Shown in pieces: positions 7,501 through 15,324 of a DNA stretch of 64,000 bases. Position 1 is the first letter of the stretch; each line of letters begins with the position of its first letter. The stretch spans positions 310,001 through 374,000 of the forward strand of contig JAEZDD010000003.1 in the NCBI GenBank assembly GCA_023429785.1, written 5' to 3'. This DNA is from Bacillota bacterium. Its GTDB lineage: Bacteria; Bacillota; Clostridia; Oscillospirales; Ruminococcaceae. The notes beneath the pieces are model-generated. The model had not been told where the DNA came from. It was given only the letters and a program-made list of their open reading frames with translations, and did no database searches. Position numbers and translations under genes: made by a program.

Positions 7501-8319
7501 CTATAGCTGAAGCATTTTTATAACTGCTTCATTGTCAATCGTACACGTCCCGAGCGGATTAGGCTTCCTTTGAAACTGCCCATGAAAATCCGAGCCGCCG
7601 GTGATAAGAAGATTGTATTTTTTTGAAAGCTCAAGCAGCTTTATTCGCGCATTCTGAGAATTTCTCGGATGAAAAACCTCAATGCCGTCTATCAGCTTTT
7701 TCTCTGAAAGCTCCTGCGTCAGCTCAAATGAATTGTATTCCTCAGGGTGAGCAATAACGGTAACCCCGCCGACAGCTTTAATCAGCTTAACTGTTTCATA
7801 CACGTCAGCGTATTTTGTCGGGACGGCATATTTCCCCTCTGAGCCCATCAGCTCATACATCAGCGAATCAATAATGGTATTCGTATAGCCCATATTCGCT
7901 ATCGCCTGCATAATATGACATTCGTATATCGACATGCTCTCGCCTTGAAATTTCAAAACGTCCTCTTTTGTTATTGAATATTCAGCCTTGAGAAGCTCAA
8001 TTATTTCAAGCTTTTGCTGCCTTCGGCTTTCAAGAGTTTTAGAAAGCTCTCTTTCAAGCGTTTCGAAATCCTTAGGATTATAGCAAAGAAGGTGAACAGC
8101 CCTGTCCCTTGACTTATCACGACAGGAGCATTCAACCCCAGGGATAACCCCGATGCCAGCCTTTTCGCCAAGCTCCAAAGCGAGGGGAACACCGGCGACA
8201 GTATCATGGTCAGTGATGGAAATATAATCCAGACACGCTCTTTTTGCATAGGAAATAATCTGTTCAATCGAAGCTGAGCCGTCAGAAAAACGACTATGAC
8301 AATGCAAATCCCCAAGCAT
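7501..8319 (-). CDS. PHP domain phosphoesterase (first paralogue)
   Basis: Protein of 272 aa. It has the four PHP metal motifs: DLHCHSRFSDG at the N-terminus, ITDHDT, GVE and the distal IAHPEEY/GGSDFHG. Family members include phosphatases and 3',5'-nucleotide bisphosphate or 5'-3' exonucleolytic phosphatases. It is related along its whole length to the protein at 44402-45244. The start at 8319 has AGGAGA upstream; a longer reading would run backwards through the tRNA-Thr gene and is rejected. Only 30 bp separate it from the tRNA 3' end with no terminator, so both probably share the tRNA promoter. Confidence 0.88.
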   Translation of the reverse strand: MLGDLHCHSRFSDGSASIEQIISYAKRACLDYISITDHDTVAGVPLALELGEKAGIGVIPGVECSCRDKSRDRAVHLLCYNPKDFETLERELSKTLESRRQQKLEIIELLKAEYSITKEDVLKFQGESMSIYECHIMQAIANMGYTNTIIDSLMYELMGSEGKYAVPTKYADVYETVKLIKAVGGVTVIAHPEEYNSFELTQELSEKKLIDGIEVFHPRNSQNARIKLLELSKKYNLLITGGSDFHGQFQRKPNPLGTCTIDNEAVIKMLQL

Positions 8320-8349
8320 TATATTATATTCTCCTAAAATTTTAAAAAA

Positions 8350-8425
8350 TGGAGCTGGTAACGGGACTTGAACCTGCGACCTGCTCATTACGAATGAGCT
8401 GCTCTACCGACTGAGCTACACCAGC
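8350..8425 (-). tRNA. tRNA-Thr (anticodon CGT)
   Basis: Seventy-six nt including encoded CCA. Acceptor stem GCTGGTG/TACCAGC, D-arm GCTC..GAGC, anticodon stem GCTCA/TGAGC with loop TTCGTAA giving anticodon CGT (reads ACG, Thr), and T-loop TTCAAGT. The T-stem has an A51-C63 mismatch. Confidence 0.96.
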
Positions 8426-8434
8426 ATGGATAAT

Positions 8435-8463
8435 ATTATATCGTTATAGGTTAATTTTGTCAA
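8435..8463 (-). promoter_or_regulatory. Consensus promoter of tRNA-Thr and the PHP gene
   Basis: Perfect TTGACA, 17-bp spacer, perfect TATAAT on the minus strand, 9 bp upstream of the tRNA 5' end. Confidence 0.9.
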
Positions 8464-8508
8464 GCTAAATGAATATCTAAACAAATTTTGCTAATATCAA
8501 ATTTTTGT

Positions 8509-8537
8509 TTGAATTTCGACAAATTATGTGTTATAAT
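8509..8537 (+). promoter_or_regulatory. Promoter of the SipW-like gene
   Basis: TTGAAT, 17-bp spacer with TG at the extended position, TATAAT. Confidence 0.75.
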
Positions 8538-8575
8538 TTTTTTAAGAATAATATTAACAAGAAGGAGAAGATAAG

Positions 8576-9574
8576 ATGAACAATATTTCAGGAAACCCAA
8601 TATTTAAATTAATCGGAAGAATTGTTATAGGTATCCTTGTTGTTTTAATTTTAGCAACTCTCGCTATAACTTTTGTTTTAACTGATAAAAAAGCATCACC
8701 CAATATCTTTGGATACAATTTATATTTAATGAGAGGGACTAACATGGAGCCGGCTATTCCAGACAAGGCGCTTGTTATCTCTAAGGTCGGGCCTCTTGAT
8801 AAGGACCCGATTGGAACAGTCGCTCTTTGTAATATTGTTGATAAGGATTTAACCACTGTTGTGCGTGTTGTCGGCGTTGATGCAACAGACGGGGTTGCGA
8901 CCTATCTGGTTCAAAGTGATAACGCGAAAGCAACAAGCGTCGTTTCTATCCCAAGTGACAAGGTAATCGGTCAGGCAACTCACGTTGTCCCAATCGTTGG
9001 AATTATTTTAACCTTTGCGACTTCACAGGCTGGAATTATTGTTTTAATTATTCTCCCTTGTATCGCCATTTTGGTTTATCAGCTAATTAGAATTCTCAGA
9101 AAGGTTGATGACTCAAAGCAGGATGACGAAATTGAAAAACCCACCGTTTCATTCGATTTTGATAATGATGACAGTGACGAGGCAATTGAATTTGAAGATT
9201 TTGAGCCTGAACATTTTGTTCAGCCGGATTCAGACCAGTATTCAGCTTCACCAAAGGCAACTGTCGATAAAAACGGGAAGGCAGAATACGTTAAGGTCAC
9301 TCCTACCGCCGGGGCCGATGCTTTAGACAAGGTTTTGCAGCCTGCTTCCGGCACATTAATGAATGAACAGCAGAAGAAATCCTTTGAATTTAAAGCCGAT
9401 GATGAGAGTGATAGCTTTCACTCACCTGTTAAACCGATTTTGACACAGACTAAGCCGGCTTTAACCGAACAGAACGATGTTTTTATTGCCCCAAGAAAGA
9501 AAAAACCATCCTCAAATGCAACACTTGAAAAGCTAATGAAGATGCTCGACAAAGAGGATAACAAGCCTGAATAA
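8576..9574 (+). CDS. SipW-type signal peptidase homologue lacking catalytic residues
   Basis: Protein of 332 aa. Residues 1-175 line up with archaeal/ER-type SipW signal peptidases: an N-terminal helix (about 12-35), FGYNLYLMRGTNMEP in place of FGYxLxxxLSGSMEP, then TTVVRVVGVD where SipW has a THRI-like box, VIGQATHVVPIVG, FATSQAG and a second helix (about 146-172). The nucleophile Ser is Asn56 and the general-base His is Val96, so peptidase activity is not expected. A long acidic cytoplasmic tail (175-332) follows, which normal SipW lacks. The role may be as a scaffold or a binder of export substrates. RBS AAGGAG; monocistronic. Confidence 0.8.
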   Translation: MNNISGNPIFKLIGRIVIGILVVLILATLAITFVLTDKKASPNIFGYNLYLMRGTNMEPAIPDKALVISKVGPLDKDPIGTVALCNIVDKDLTTVVRVVGVDATDGVATYLVQSDNAKATSVVSIPSDKVIGQATHVVPIVGIILTFATSQAGIIVLIILPCIAILVYQLIRILRKVDDSKQDDEIEKPTVSFDFDNDDSDEAIEFEDFEPEHFVQPDSDQYSASPKATVDKNGKAEYVKVTPTAGADALDKVLQPASGTLMNEQQKKSFEFKADDESDSFHSPVKPILTQTKPALTEQNDVFIAPRKKKPSSNATLEKLMKMLDKEDNKPE

Positions 9575-9596
9575 ATATAGAAATTATAAAATTAAA

Positions 9597-9624
9597 CCGG
9601 ATAAGTTTTCATTAACTTATCCGG
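9597..9624. terminator. Bidirectional terminator ending the arginine operon
   Basis: CCGGATAAGTT/AACTTATCCGG, an 11-bp perfect stem followed by CTATTTTTT, between the SipW-like gene and argF. Confidence 0.9.
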
Positions 9625-9631
9625 CTATTTT

Positions 9632-10534
9632 TTAGCCCATTAGCTTAACGAGAACTGCCTTTTGTGCGTGAAGGCGATTTTCAGCCTCTTCAAAAATTTC
9701 GTCAGCGTGTTCTTCGAAAACCTTTGTTGTGATTTCTTCCTCACGATGTGCCGGCAAGCAATGCAAAACCATAGCGTCTGACTTTGCAACAGCCATAATC
9801 CCGTCATTAATCTGATAACCGGCGAAAGCAATCTTTCTCTTTTGTGCTTCCCCCTCCTGACCCATTGAAGCCCAAACGTCGGTAATAACAACATCTGCAT
9901 TTTCAGCCGCCTCTGATGGAATATCAGTGATTGAGAAATTAGGATAGTCCTTAGTGAATTCAATTATACTATTGTCAGGCTGATAGCCTTTAGGGCAGGC
10001 AACAGCAACGTCCATTCCAACCTTCAGACAGCCGACAATAAGCGAATTCGCCATATTGTTCCCGTCGCCTATATAGCACATTTTCAGCCCTTCAAAACGC
10101 CCCTTGAACTCACGGATTGTCATAAGGTCAGCGAGGACCTGACAAGGATGTGAGAAATCAGTCAGCCCGTTTATTACCGGAATATTCCCGAATTCAGCTA
10201 AATCCTCAACCTCTTTTTGAGCAAAGGTTCGTATCATTATCCCGTCAATATAGCGTGAAAGAACTCGTGCAGTGTCCTGAACCGGCTCGCCACGACCAAT
10301 CTGTAAGTCATTCGATGATAGGAAAAGCGGGTGACCGCCAAGCTGGTGCATACCTGTTTCGAATGAAACTCTTGTGCGGGTTGAAGCCTTCTGGAATATC
10401 ATGCCGAGAGTTTTCCCCTCTAAATGTGGGTGAGGGATGCCATGCTTCAGCTCATATTTTAGCTGGTCAGCAAGGTTTAAAATATCAATAATTTCCTCTT
10501 TTGACAGGTCAAGTAACTTTAATAAATGCTTCAT
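9632..10534 (-). CDS. argF: Ornithine carbamoyltransferase
   Basis: Protein of 300 aa with the carbamoyl phosphate loop STRTR (in KASTRTRVSFE), the HPCQ motif (DFSHPCQVLAD) and the ornithine loop HCLPAHR. It makes citrulline from ornithine and carbamoyl phosphate, the sixth step of arginine synthesis. It is the last gene of the operon, 21 bp after argD, and its stop is followed at once by a strong terminator. No arcA or arcC neighbours are present, so the biosynthetic rather than the deiminase-pathway role is favoured. Confidence 0.97.
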   Translation of the reverse strand: MKHLLKLLDLSKEEIIDILNLADQLKYELKHGIPHPHLEGKTLGMIFQKASTRTRVSFETGMHQLGGHPLFLSSNDLQIGRGEPVQDTARVLSRYIDGIMIRTFAQKEVEDLAEFGNIPVINGLTDFSHPCQVLADLMTIREFKGRFEGLKMCYIGDGNNMANSLIVGCLKVGMDVAVACPKGYQPDNSIIEFTKDYPNFSITDIPSEAAENADVVITDVWASMGQEGEAQKRKIAFAGYQINDGIMAVAKSDAMVLHCLPAHREEEITTKVFEEHADEIFEEAENRLHAQKAVLVKLMG

Positions 10535-10555
10535 AATATATCCTCCTTTAAATAA

Positions 10556-11728
10556 TTAAACTAATAAACCCCTTAGTATTTCAAGCCCCTTGTCAATTTC
10601 GTCATAGGTTATCGTCAATGGCGGGAGCATCCTGATTTTTGATTTAGCAGTGAGCAAAAGCAAGCCTTTTTCAAGAGCAGCTCGGACGATGTCACCGGCT
10701 TCCTTCCCCTCTTTTTCAAAAACAATTCCTATCATGAGGCCCATTCCGTCTACCTTTTTGACTTGTGGGATTTCCAAAAGCTTTTCTTTTATGTACTGCC
10801 CCTTTTTTGAAACCTCCTCGAGGAATTTCTCATCTGAAACCTTGTCGAGGACAGCCATCCCGCCGGCACATGAAATCGGGTTCCCGCCAAAGGTTGAGCC
10901 GTGAGTTCCGGCAGTCAGAACATTATCGCATTTTTCAACAGCTAGACAAGCACCAATGGGGACACCGCCAGCCAAGCCTTTCGCTAGTGTTGTAATGTCG
11001 GGCTTCACGCAATAATGCTCACTCGTCAGAAACTCCCCGGTTCTGCCAACTCCAGTCTGAACCTCGTCAGCGATTGTGAGAATATCTCTCTTTGAGCATT
11101 CCTCGAAAATGGCGTTAACAAAGTCCTTTTCTAGCGGAATAACGCCACCCTCGCCCTGAACAAACTCAATCATAACAGCGCATACTGTGTCATCGAGCTT
11201 TGCCTTCAAATCGTTTATATTATTAGTTTCAGCGTTTATAAACCCCTCAACAAACGGGAAGAAATAATTGTGGAACGAATCCTGCCCTGTTGCTGATAGT
11301 GTGCAGAGTGTTCTCCCGTGAAAAGAGTTCGTTAGGGTGATGATATTATGCCTGCCCTTGCCATACTTATCAAAGCTGTATTTTCTGGCGAGCTTAATTG
11401 CACATTCATTCGCCTCAGCGCCCGAGTTACCGAAAAAGACCTTTGAATAGCCCGTTGCCTCACATAGCCTTTGTGCAAAATCAGCCTGAACCTTCGTGTA
11501 ATAGTAATTTGAAGTATGCTGGATTTTTTTAGCCTGACTGCATATTGCCTCAACCCATGAATCGTCACAAAAGCCAAGGCTGTTTGTCCCTATCCCGCTC
11601 CCGAAATCTATATATTTCGTCCCGTCCTCGTCGCACGCCATGCGGTTTTCACCGTTCTCAAGGACAATATCATATCTGGCATATGTCCCCATGACATGAT
11701 TATTAAACTGGTTTATAGTTGAATTCAT
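10556..11728 (-). CDS. argD: Acetylornithine aminotransferase
   Basis: Class III PLP aminotransferase of 390 aa. Visible motifs: GSGIGTNSLG, FFGNSGAEANE, the PLP-ring Asp in IADEVQTGVGRTG and the Schiff-base Lys in TTLAKGLAGGVP. It converts N-acetylglutamate semialdehyde to N-acetylornithine and may also serve lysine synthesis. I start at 11728 (MNSTINQFNN), preceded by AAGGAG; the frame stays open upstream into argB but has no RBS there. It lies 67 bp downstream of argB and 21 bp upstream of argF. Confidence 0.96.
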   Translation of the reverse strand: MNSTINQFNNHVMGTYARYDIVLENGENRMACDEDGTKYIDFGSGIGTNSLGFCDDSWVEAICSQAKKIQHTSNYYYTKVQADFAQRLCEATGYSKVFFGNSGAEANECAIKLARKYSFDKYGKGRHNIITLTNSFHGRTLCTLSATGQDSFHNYFFPFVEGFINAETNNINDLKAKLDDTVCAVMIEFVQGEGGVIPLEKDFVNAIFEECSKRDILTIADEVQTGVGRTGEFLTSEHYCVKPDITTLAKGLAGGVPIGACLAVEKCDNVLTAGTHGSTFGGNPISCAGGMAVLDKVSDEKFLEEVSKKGQYIKEKLLEIPQVKKVDGMGLMIGIVFEKEGKEAGDIVRAALEKGLLLLTAKSKIRMLPPLTITYDEIDKGLEILRGLLV

Positions 11729-11795
11729 TTGTTTCAACTCCTTATTTAATCTAGTCTGTCTATCCCAATCACACATTTTAGTCAAGCTGTCTAGC

Positions 11796-12653
11796 TTAGC
11801 TAAACTGCGTTCCGCTTCCTTCGCTTGAAAGAAGCTCGATGAGAATTGAGTGTGGAATTCGCCCGTCAATGATGGAGGTCCTCGGCACCCCACGTCTGAC
11901 AGCCTCCACACAGCAGTCTATTTTAGGAATCATTCCGCCGGAAATTATCCCCTGACGCTTTAAATATGGAACATCGCTCACCTTAACCGTCGGTATAAGT
12001 GTGCTGTCATCATCCTTATCCTCTAATAGTCCAACAATATCAGTCATGAGGATTAGTTTTTCCGCCTTTAAACAGGAGGCAATTCGTGCCGCCGCTGTAT
12101 CGGCATTAATATTATAGGTCTGACCGTCCTCACCAGTGCCGACTGTTGCAATAACAGGGATATATCCATTCCCAAGAACGTCGTGAATAGGCTTTGTGTT
12201 CACCTTAACTATATCACCGACATAGCCCAAATCGACCTCGCCCTTCATTTTTTCAGCGAGAATCATGCCGCCGTCAGCCCCGCAAAGCCCAATAGCATTA
12301 CCCTTGCTTTGTTGAAGAAGTGAAACAAGCTCTTTATTAACCTTCCCCGCCAGAACCATTTGAACAATTTCAACAGTCTCGGCATCGGTATAACGAAGTC
12401 CGCCTATGAACTTGCTTTCTATCCCGACCTTGTTAAGCATATCATTTATTTCAGGTCCCCCGCCGTGAACAAGGACAACTTTAATTCCAACAAGAGAAAG
12501 CAGGACAATATCGCTCATTACAGCTTCCTTTAGCTCCTTGTTTGTCATTGCATTCCCGCCGTATTTTATAACAACAATTTTATTATTATATTTTTGTATA
12601 TGAGGAAGTGCGTCTATTAAAACCTGTGAGCGTATATTATTCGGGGTATTCAT
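11796..12653 (-). CDS. argB: Acetylglutamate kinase
   Basis: Amino acid kinase of 285 aa with IKYGGNAM at the ATP/phosphate site, LVHGGGPEI at the acetylglutamate site and the C-terminal SGGMIPK lysine. It phosphorylates N-acetylglutamate, the second step of the pathway and a common site of arginine feedback. The start at 12653 (MNTPNNIRSQ) has GAGGAAAG upstream; an ATG 18 bp earlier lacks an RBS. It lies 25 bp after argJ. Confidence 0.96.
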   Translation of the reverse strand: MNTPNNIRSQVLIDALPHIQKYNNKIVVIKYGGNAMTNKELKEAVMSDIVLLSLVGIKVVLVHGGGPEINDMLNKVGIESKFIGGLRYTDAETVEIVQMVLAGKVNKELVSLLQQSKGNAIGLCGADGGMILAEKMKGEVDLGYVGDIVKVNTKPIHDVLGNGYIPVIATVGTGEDGQTYNINADTAAARIASCLKAEKLILMTDIVGLLEDKDDDSTLIPTVKVSDVPYLKRQGIISGGMIPKIDCCVEAVRRGVPRTSIIDGRIPHSILIELLSSEGSGTQFS

Positions 12654-12678
12654 TTTCTTTCCTCTTTCCATTTTGAAA

Positions 12679-13917
12679 TTAAGTCCTGTAATCGCCGTTT
12701 ATTTTAACATAATCATAGGTCAAGTCACAGCCCCACGCTGTCGCCTTTTCATTCCCGTCATGAAGGTCAATAGTGATAATGATTTCATCTTCGAGCAGAA
12801 CGGTTTTCGCCAAGCTTTCAGAAAATTCAATGCCCGCTCCGTTTTCACAAACAGCAATCTCACCAGCCCTTGAAGAAATTGAAACAGCAACCTTAGTTAT
12901 ATCAAATTCAGCGTTTGAATAGCCGATAGCGCAAAGAATTCTTCCCCAGTTAGCGTCTGCGCCGAACATTGCCGACTTAAAAAGACTTGATGTTATAACA
13001 GATTTAGCAACAATTTCAGCGATTTCTTCAGTTTTAGCATTGTTAACCGTGCATTCGAGGAGCTTTGTTGCACCCTCGCCGTCCTTCGCCAAAAGCCTTG
13101 TGAGATTCATCATAACAATATAAAGTGCCTTTTCAAAGGTCGAATAAGCGTCATTTTCCTGTGAAATCTCGTTATTCTTAGCCATACAGGTCGCCATAAT
13201 GCTCACCATATCATTGGTTGAGGTGTCGCCGTCAATGCTAAGACGGTTGAATGTGGTTTTAACAACCCTCCCCAGTGCGAGCCTCAGCATTTCTGAAGAA
13301 ATTGAAACGTCAGTTGTTATAAAATTCAGCGTCGTCGCCATGTTCGGGTGAATCATTCCGCTCCCCTTAGCCATTCCGCCAAGGTGACAAGCTTTCCCGT
13401 CGATTTCAAATTCGACAGCAACTTCCTTTTTAAAGGTATCTGTCGTCATGATAGCTGTTGCACATTCAGCGCTCCCGTTTTCATTTAATCCGTCAGCGAG
13501 TTTTTGTATATTATCCTCAATAGGCTTGATGTTAAGCACCTGACCGATTACACCGGTCGAAGCAACAATGACATCACTTGCCTTAATTCCGACTGTCTTC
13601 GCTGTCAGTTCACACATCAGCTGTGCCTTTTGCTCGCCGTCAGCGTTACAGGTATTCGCATTTTTTGAATTGACGATTACAGCCTGAGCGTAGCCGTCAG
13701 CAAGGTTTTTTTGAGTAACAATAATCGGGGCACCCTTAACCTTGTTTTGTGTATAAACAGCGGCAGCAGGGCAAAGACTCTCAGCAAAAATCATCCCCAA
13801 GTCATTCTTGTTAGGGTTTTTGCCGAGTCCGCAAAAAATTCCGTTCGCCTTAATGCCTTTTGCTGAACAAACCCCGCCGTCTATATATTTAAAGCCTTGA
13901 AATTGTTTAAGTTCCAT
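12679..13917 (-). CDS. argJ: Bifunctional glutamate N-acetyltransferase/ornithine acetyltransferase
   Basis: Protein of 412 aa, the normal ArgJ length. The self-cleavage and catalytic site is clear: KGSGMIHPNMATTLNFITTD, where cleavage before the first Thr of ATT yields the N-terminal nucleophile of the beta chain. ArgJ recycles the acetyl group from N-acetylornithine to glutamate; bifunctional forms also use acetyl-CoA, which fits the absence of argA here. RBS AAGGAG. A 76-bp gap before it holds a possible weak internal promoter (TATAAT at the proper place). Confidence 0.97.
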   Translation of the reverse strand: MELKQFQGFKYIDGGVCSAKGIKANGIFCGLGKNPNKNDLGMIFAESLCPAAAVYTQNKVKGAPIIVTQKNLADGYAQAVIVNSKNANTCNADGEQKAQLMCELTAKTVGIKASDVIVASTGVIGQVLNIKPIEDNIQKLADGLNENGSAECATAIMTTDTFKKEVAVEFEIDGKACHLGGMAKGSGMIHPNMATTLNFITTDVSISSEMLRLALGRVVKTTFNRLSIDGDTSTNDMVSIMATCMAKNNEISQENDAYSTFEKALYIVMMNLTRLLAKDGEGATKLLECTVNNAKTEEIAEIVAKSVITSSLFKSAMFGADANWGRILCAIGYSNAEFDITKVAVSISSRAGEIAVCENGAGIEFSESLAKTVLLEDEIIITIDLHDGNEKATAWGCDLTYDYVKINGDYRT

Positions 13918-13993
13918 TTTAATTACTCCTTAGTAGGTTTCTTAATTATATGTTTGCTTATGCTGAATTAAATATTTGTGTAGACTTATATCA

Positions 13994-14362
13994 TTAAGCA
14001 AATGTCAATCTTTCAATCGCCTCTTCCACAGTTGAAACAAAAAACACGTCTTTGCCATGGTTGCTTTCATAAATAAAGTCCTTTAATGGCTTGCTTGTAT
14101 AACAAGAAAAGTCACCAATAATAGCAATTTTCATTTTATAGTTGATAAATTTCTGAAGTATTTCTCCAGCAAAGCGAGAGCTTAACGTAAAAAAAGATTC
14201 TATAATTGCTTCTTTGTTCATCACCATCCGGCAACAGCCCTTTTCATATCCTATGCTTGCAATCAAATCTAGGGCTGATTGAACATCTGTTATAAGCAAT
14301 TCGTCGCTTTGAATAATCGCAATTTCAATGCCATTTCTTATAGTTGTTGTTATATTAATCAT
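13994..14362 (-). CDS. DUF4180 protein inside the arginine operon
   Basis: Protein of 122 aa matching the pattern of the DUF4180 family: the phrases DVQSALDLIASIGYEKG, MNKEAIIESFF and AGEILQKFINY, then KIAIIGDFSCYTSKPLKDFIYESNHG. It looks like a small cytoplasmic alpha/beta protein; no catalytic function is established for the family. Its start codon overlaps the argC stop by 4 bp, so the two are translationally coupled, and argJ follows 76 bp later. The position suggests a part in arginine metabolism or its control, but this is guilt by association only. Confidence 0.85.
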   Translation of the reverse strand: MINITTTIRNGIEIAIIQSDELLITDVQSALDLIASIGYEKGCCRMVMNKEAIIESFFTLSSRFAGEILQKFINYKMKIAIIGDFSCYTSKPLKDFIYESNHGKDVFFVSTVEEAIERLTFA

Positions 14363-15303
14363 AACCCGGTTCCCTCGTCAATACCCATCATGATATTCAT
14401 GCACTGAACAGCGGCACCCGACGCGCCCTTCCCAAGGTTATCAAGTCTTGAGGAAACCAGTATTTGCTCATCGTTCCCGAAAACAAAAATCTCCATCATA
14501 TTTGTTCCGCTTAGTGTATTAGCGGGGAGGAACGGCTCTGAAAGAGTCCCCTCACCCATGAAGGCGGAAACCTTGACGAATTTTTGCCCCTCATAATGCT
14601 TTTCAAGCATTCCCTGAACGGCTTGTGCTGTGATTTTCCTATCTAAGCTTCTTGTCTGAATCGGAATGGACACAACCATCCCGCTGAAATAATCGCAAAT
14701 ATAAGGGTTAAACATCGGCTTGAATGCAAGCCCTGAAATAGCCTGCATTTCGGGCAAGTGCTTGTGCGCCTGTGCGAGTGCATAAAGTCGTGGGCTGTCA
14801 AGCTCAGGGTTTCTGTTTTCATCCTCATATTGAGCAATAGCTGCCTTCCCCGCACCGCTATAGCCCGAAACAGCGTGACAAAAAAACGGATAATAAGGCG
14901 GCACAAGCCCCGATTTCACAAGAGGATATGCTAAGGCACTAAACCCGCTCGCATAGCATCCCGGGACAGCCACTCTCTTTGAATTTTTTATCTTTTCTCT
15001 ATGCTCCGGTGACAATTCAGGGAAGCCATAAGCCCACTCTGGATTTGTCCTATGTGCCGTCGATGCGTCGATTATCTTTGTGCTTTCATTTTCACAAAGT
15101 GCAACAGCCTCAATTGCGGCAGCGTCTGGCAAGCACAAAAAAGTGAAATCCGACTGGTTAATGAGCTTTTTTCGCTCGCTTATGTCTTTTCTTTTATCTT
15201 CATCTATAAGAAGAATTTCAATATCATTTCTACCTATAAATCTCTCGTAAATTTTAAGCCCTGTTGTTCCTTCTTTTCCGTCTATAAAAATTTTATAAGC
15301 CAT
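14359..15303 (-). CDS. argC: N-acetyl-gamma-glutamyl-phosphate reductase (type 2)
   Basis: Protein of 314 aa, the short type 2 form. It has an NAD(P)-binding N-terminus (KIFIDGKEGTTGLKIYE) and the catalytic cysteine in VPGCYASGFSAL. It reduces acetylglutamyl phosphate to the semialdehyde. It lies 21 bp downstream of argH and overlaps the DUF4180 gene by 4 bp. The N-terminal TGLKI replaces the TGxxG seen in type 1 enzymes, as is usual for type 2. Confidence 0.95.
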   Translation of the reverse strand: MAYKIFIDGKEGTTGLKIYERFIGRNDIEILLIDEDKRKDISERKKLINQSDFTFLCLPDAAAIEAVALCENESTKIIDASTAHRTNPEWAYGFPELSPEHREKIKNSKRVAVPGCYASGFSALAYPLVKSGLVPPYYPFFCHAVSGYSGAGKAAIAQYEDENRNPELDSPRLYALAQAHKHLPEMQAISGLAFKPMFNPYICDYFSGMVVSIPIQTRSLDRKITAQAVQGMLEKHYEGQKFVKVSAFMGEGTLSEPFLPANTLSGTNMMEIFVFGNDEQILVSSRLDNLGKGASGAAVQCMNIMMGIDEGTGL

Positions 15304-15324
15304 ATTTCCCCACCATATATATAA

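Noticed and set aside
8320..8388. N-terminal extension of the PHP protein
   Set aside because: It would translate the 3' half of tRNA-Thr; the ATG at 8319 has a good RBS and gives the conserved start.
11729..11911. Longer argD frame reaching into argB
   Set aside because: Overlap with the conserved end of argB, no RBS; the start at 11728 has AAGGAG and the family N-terminus.
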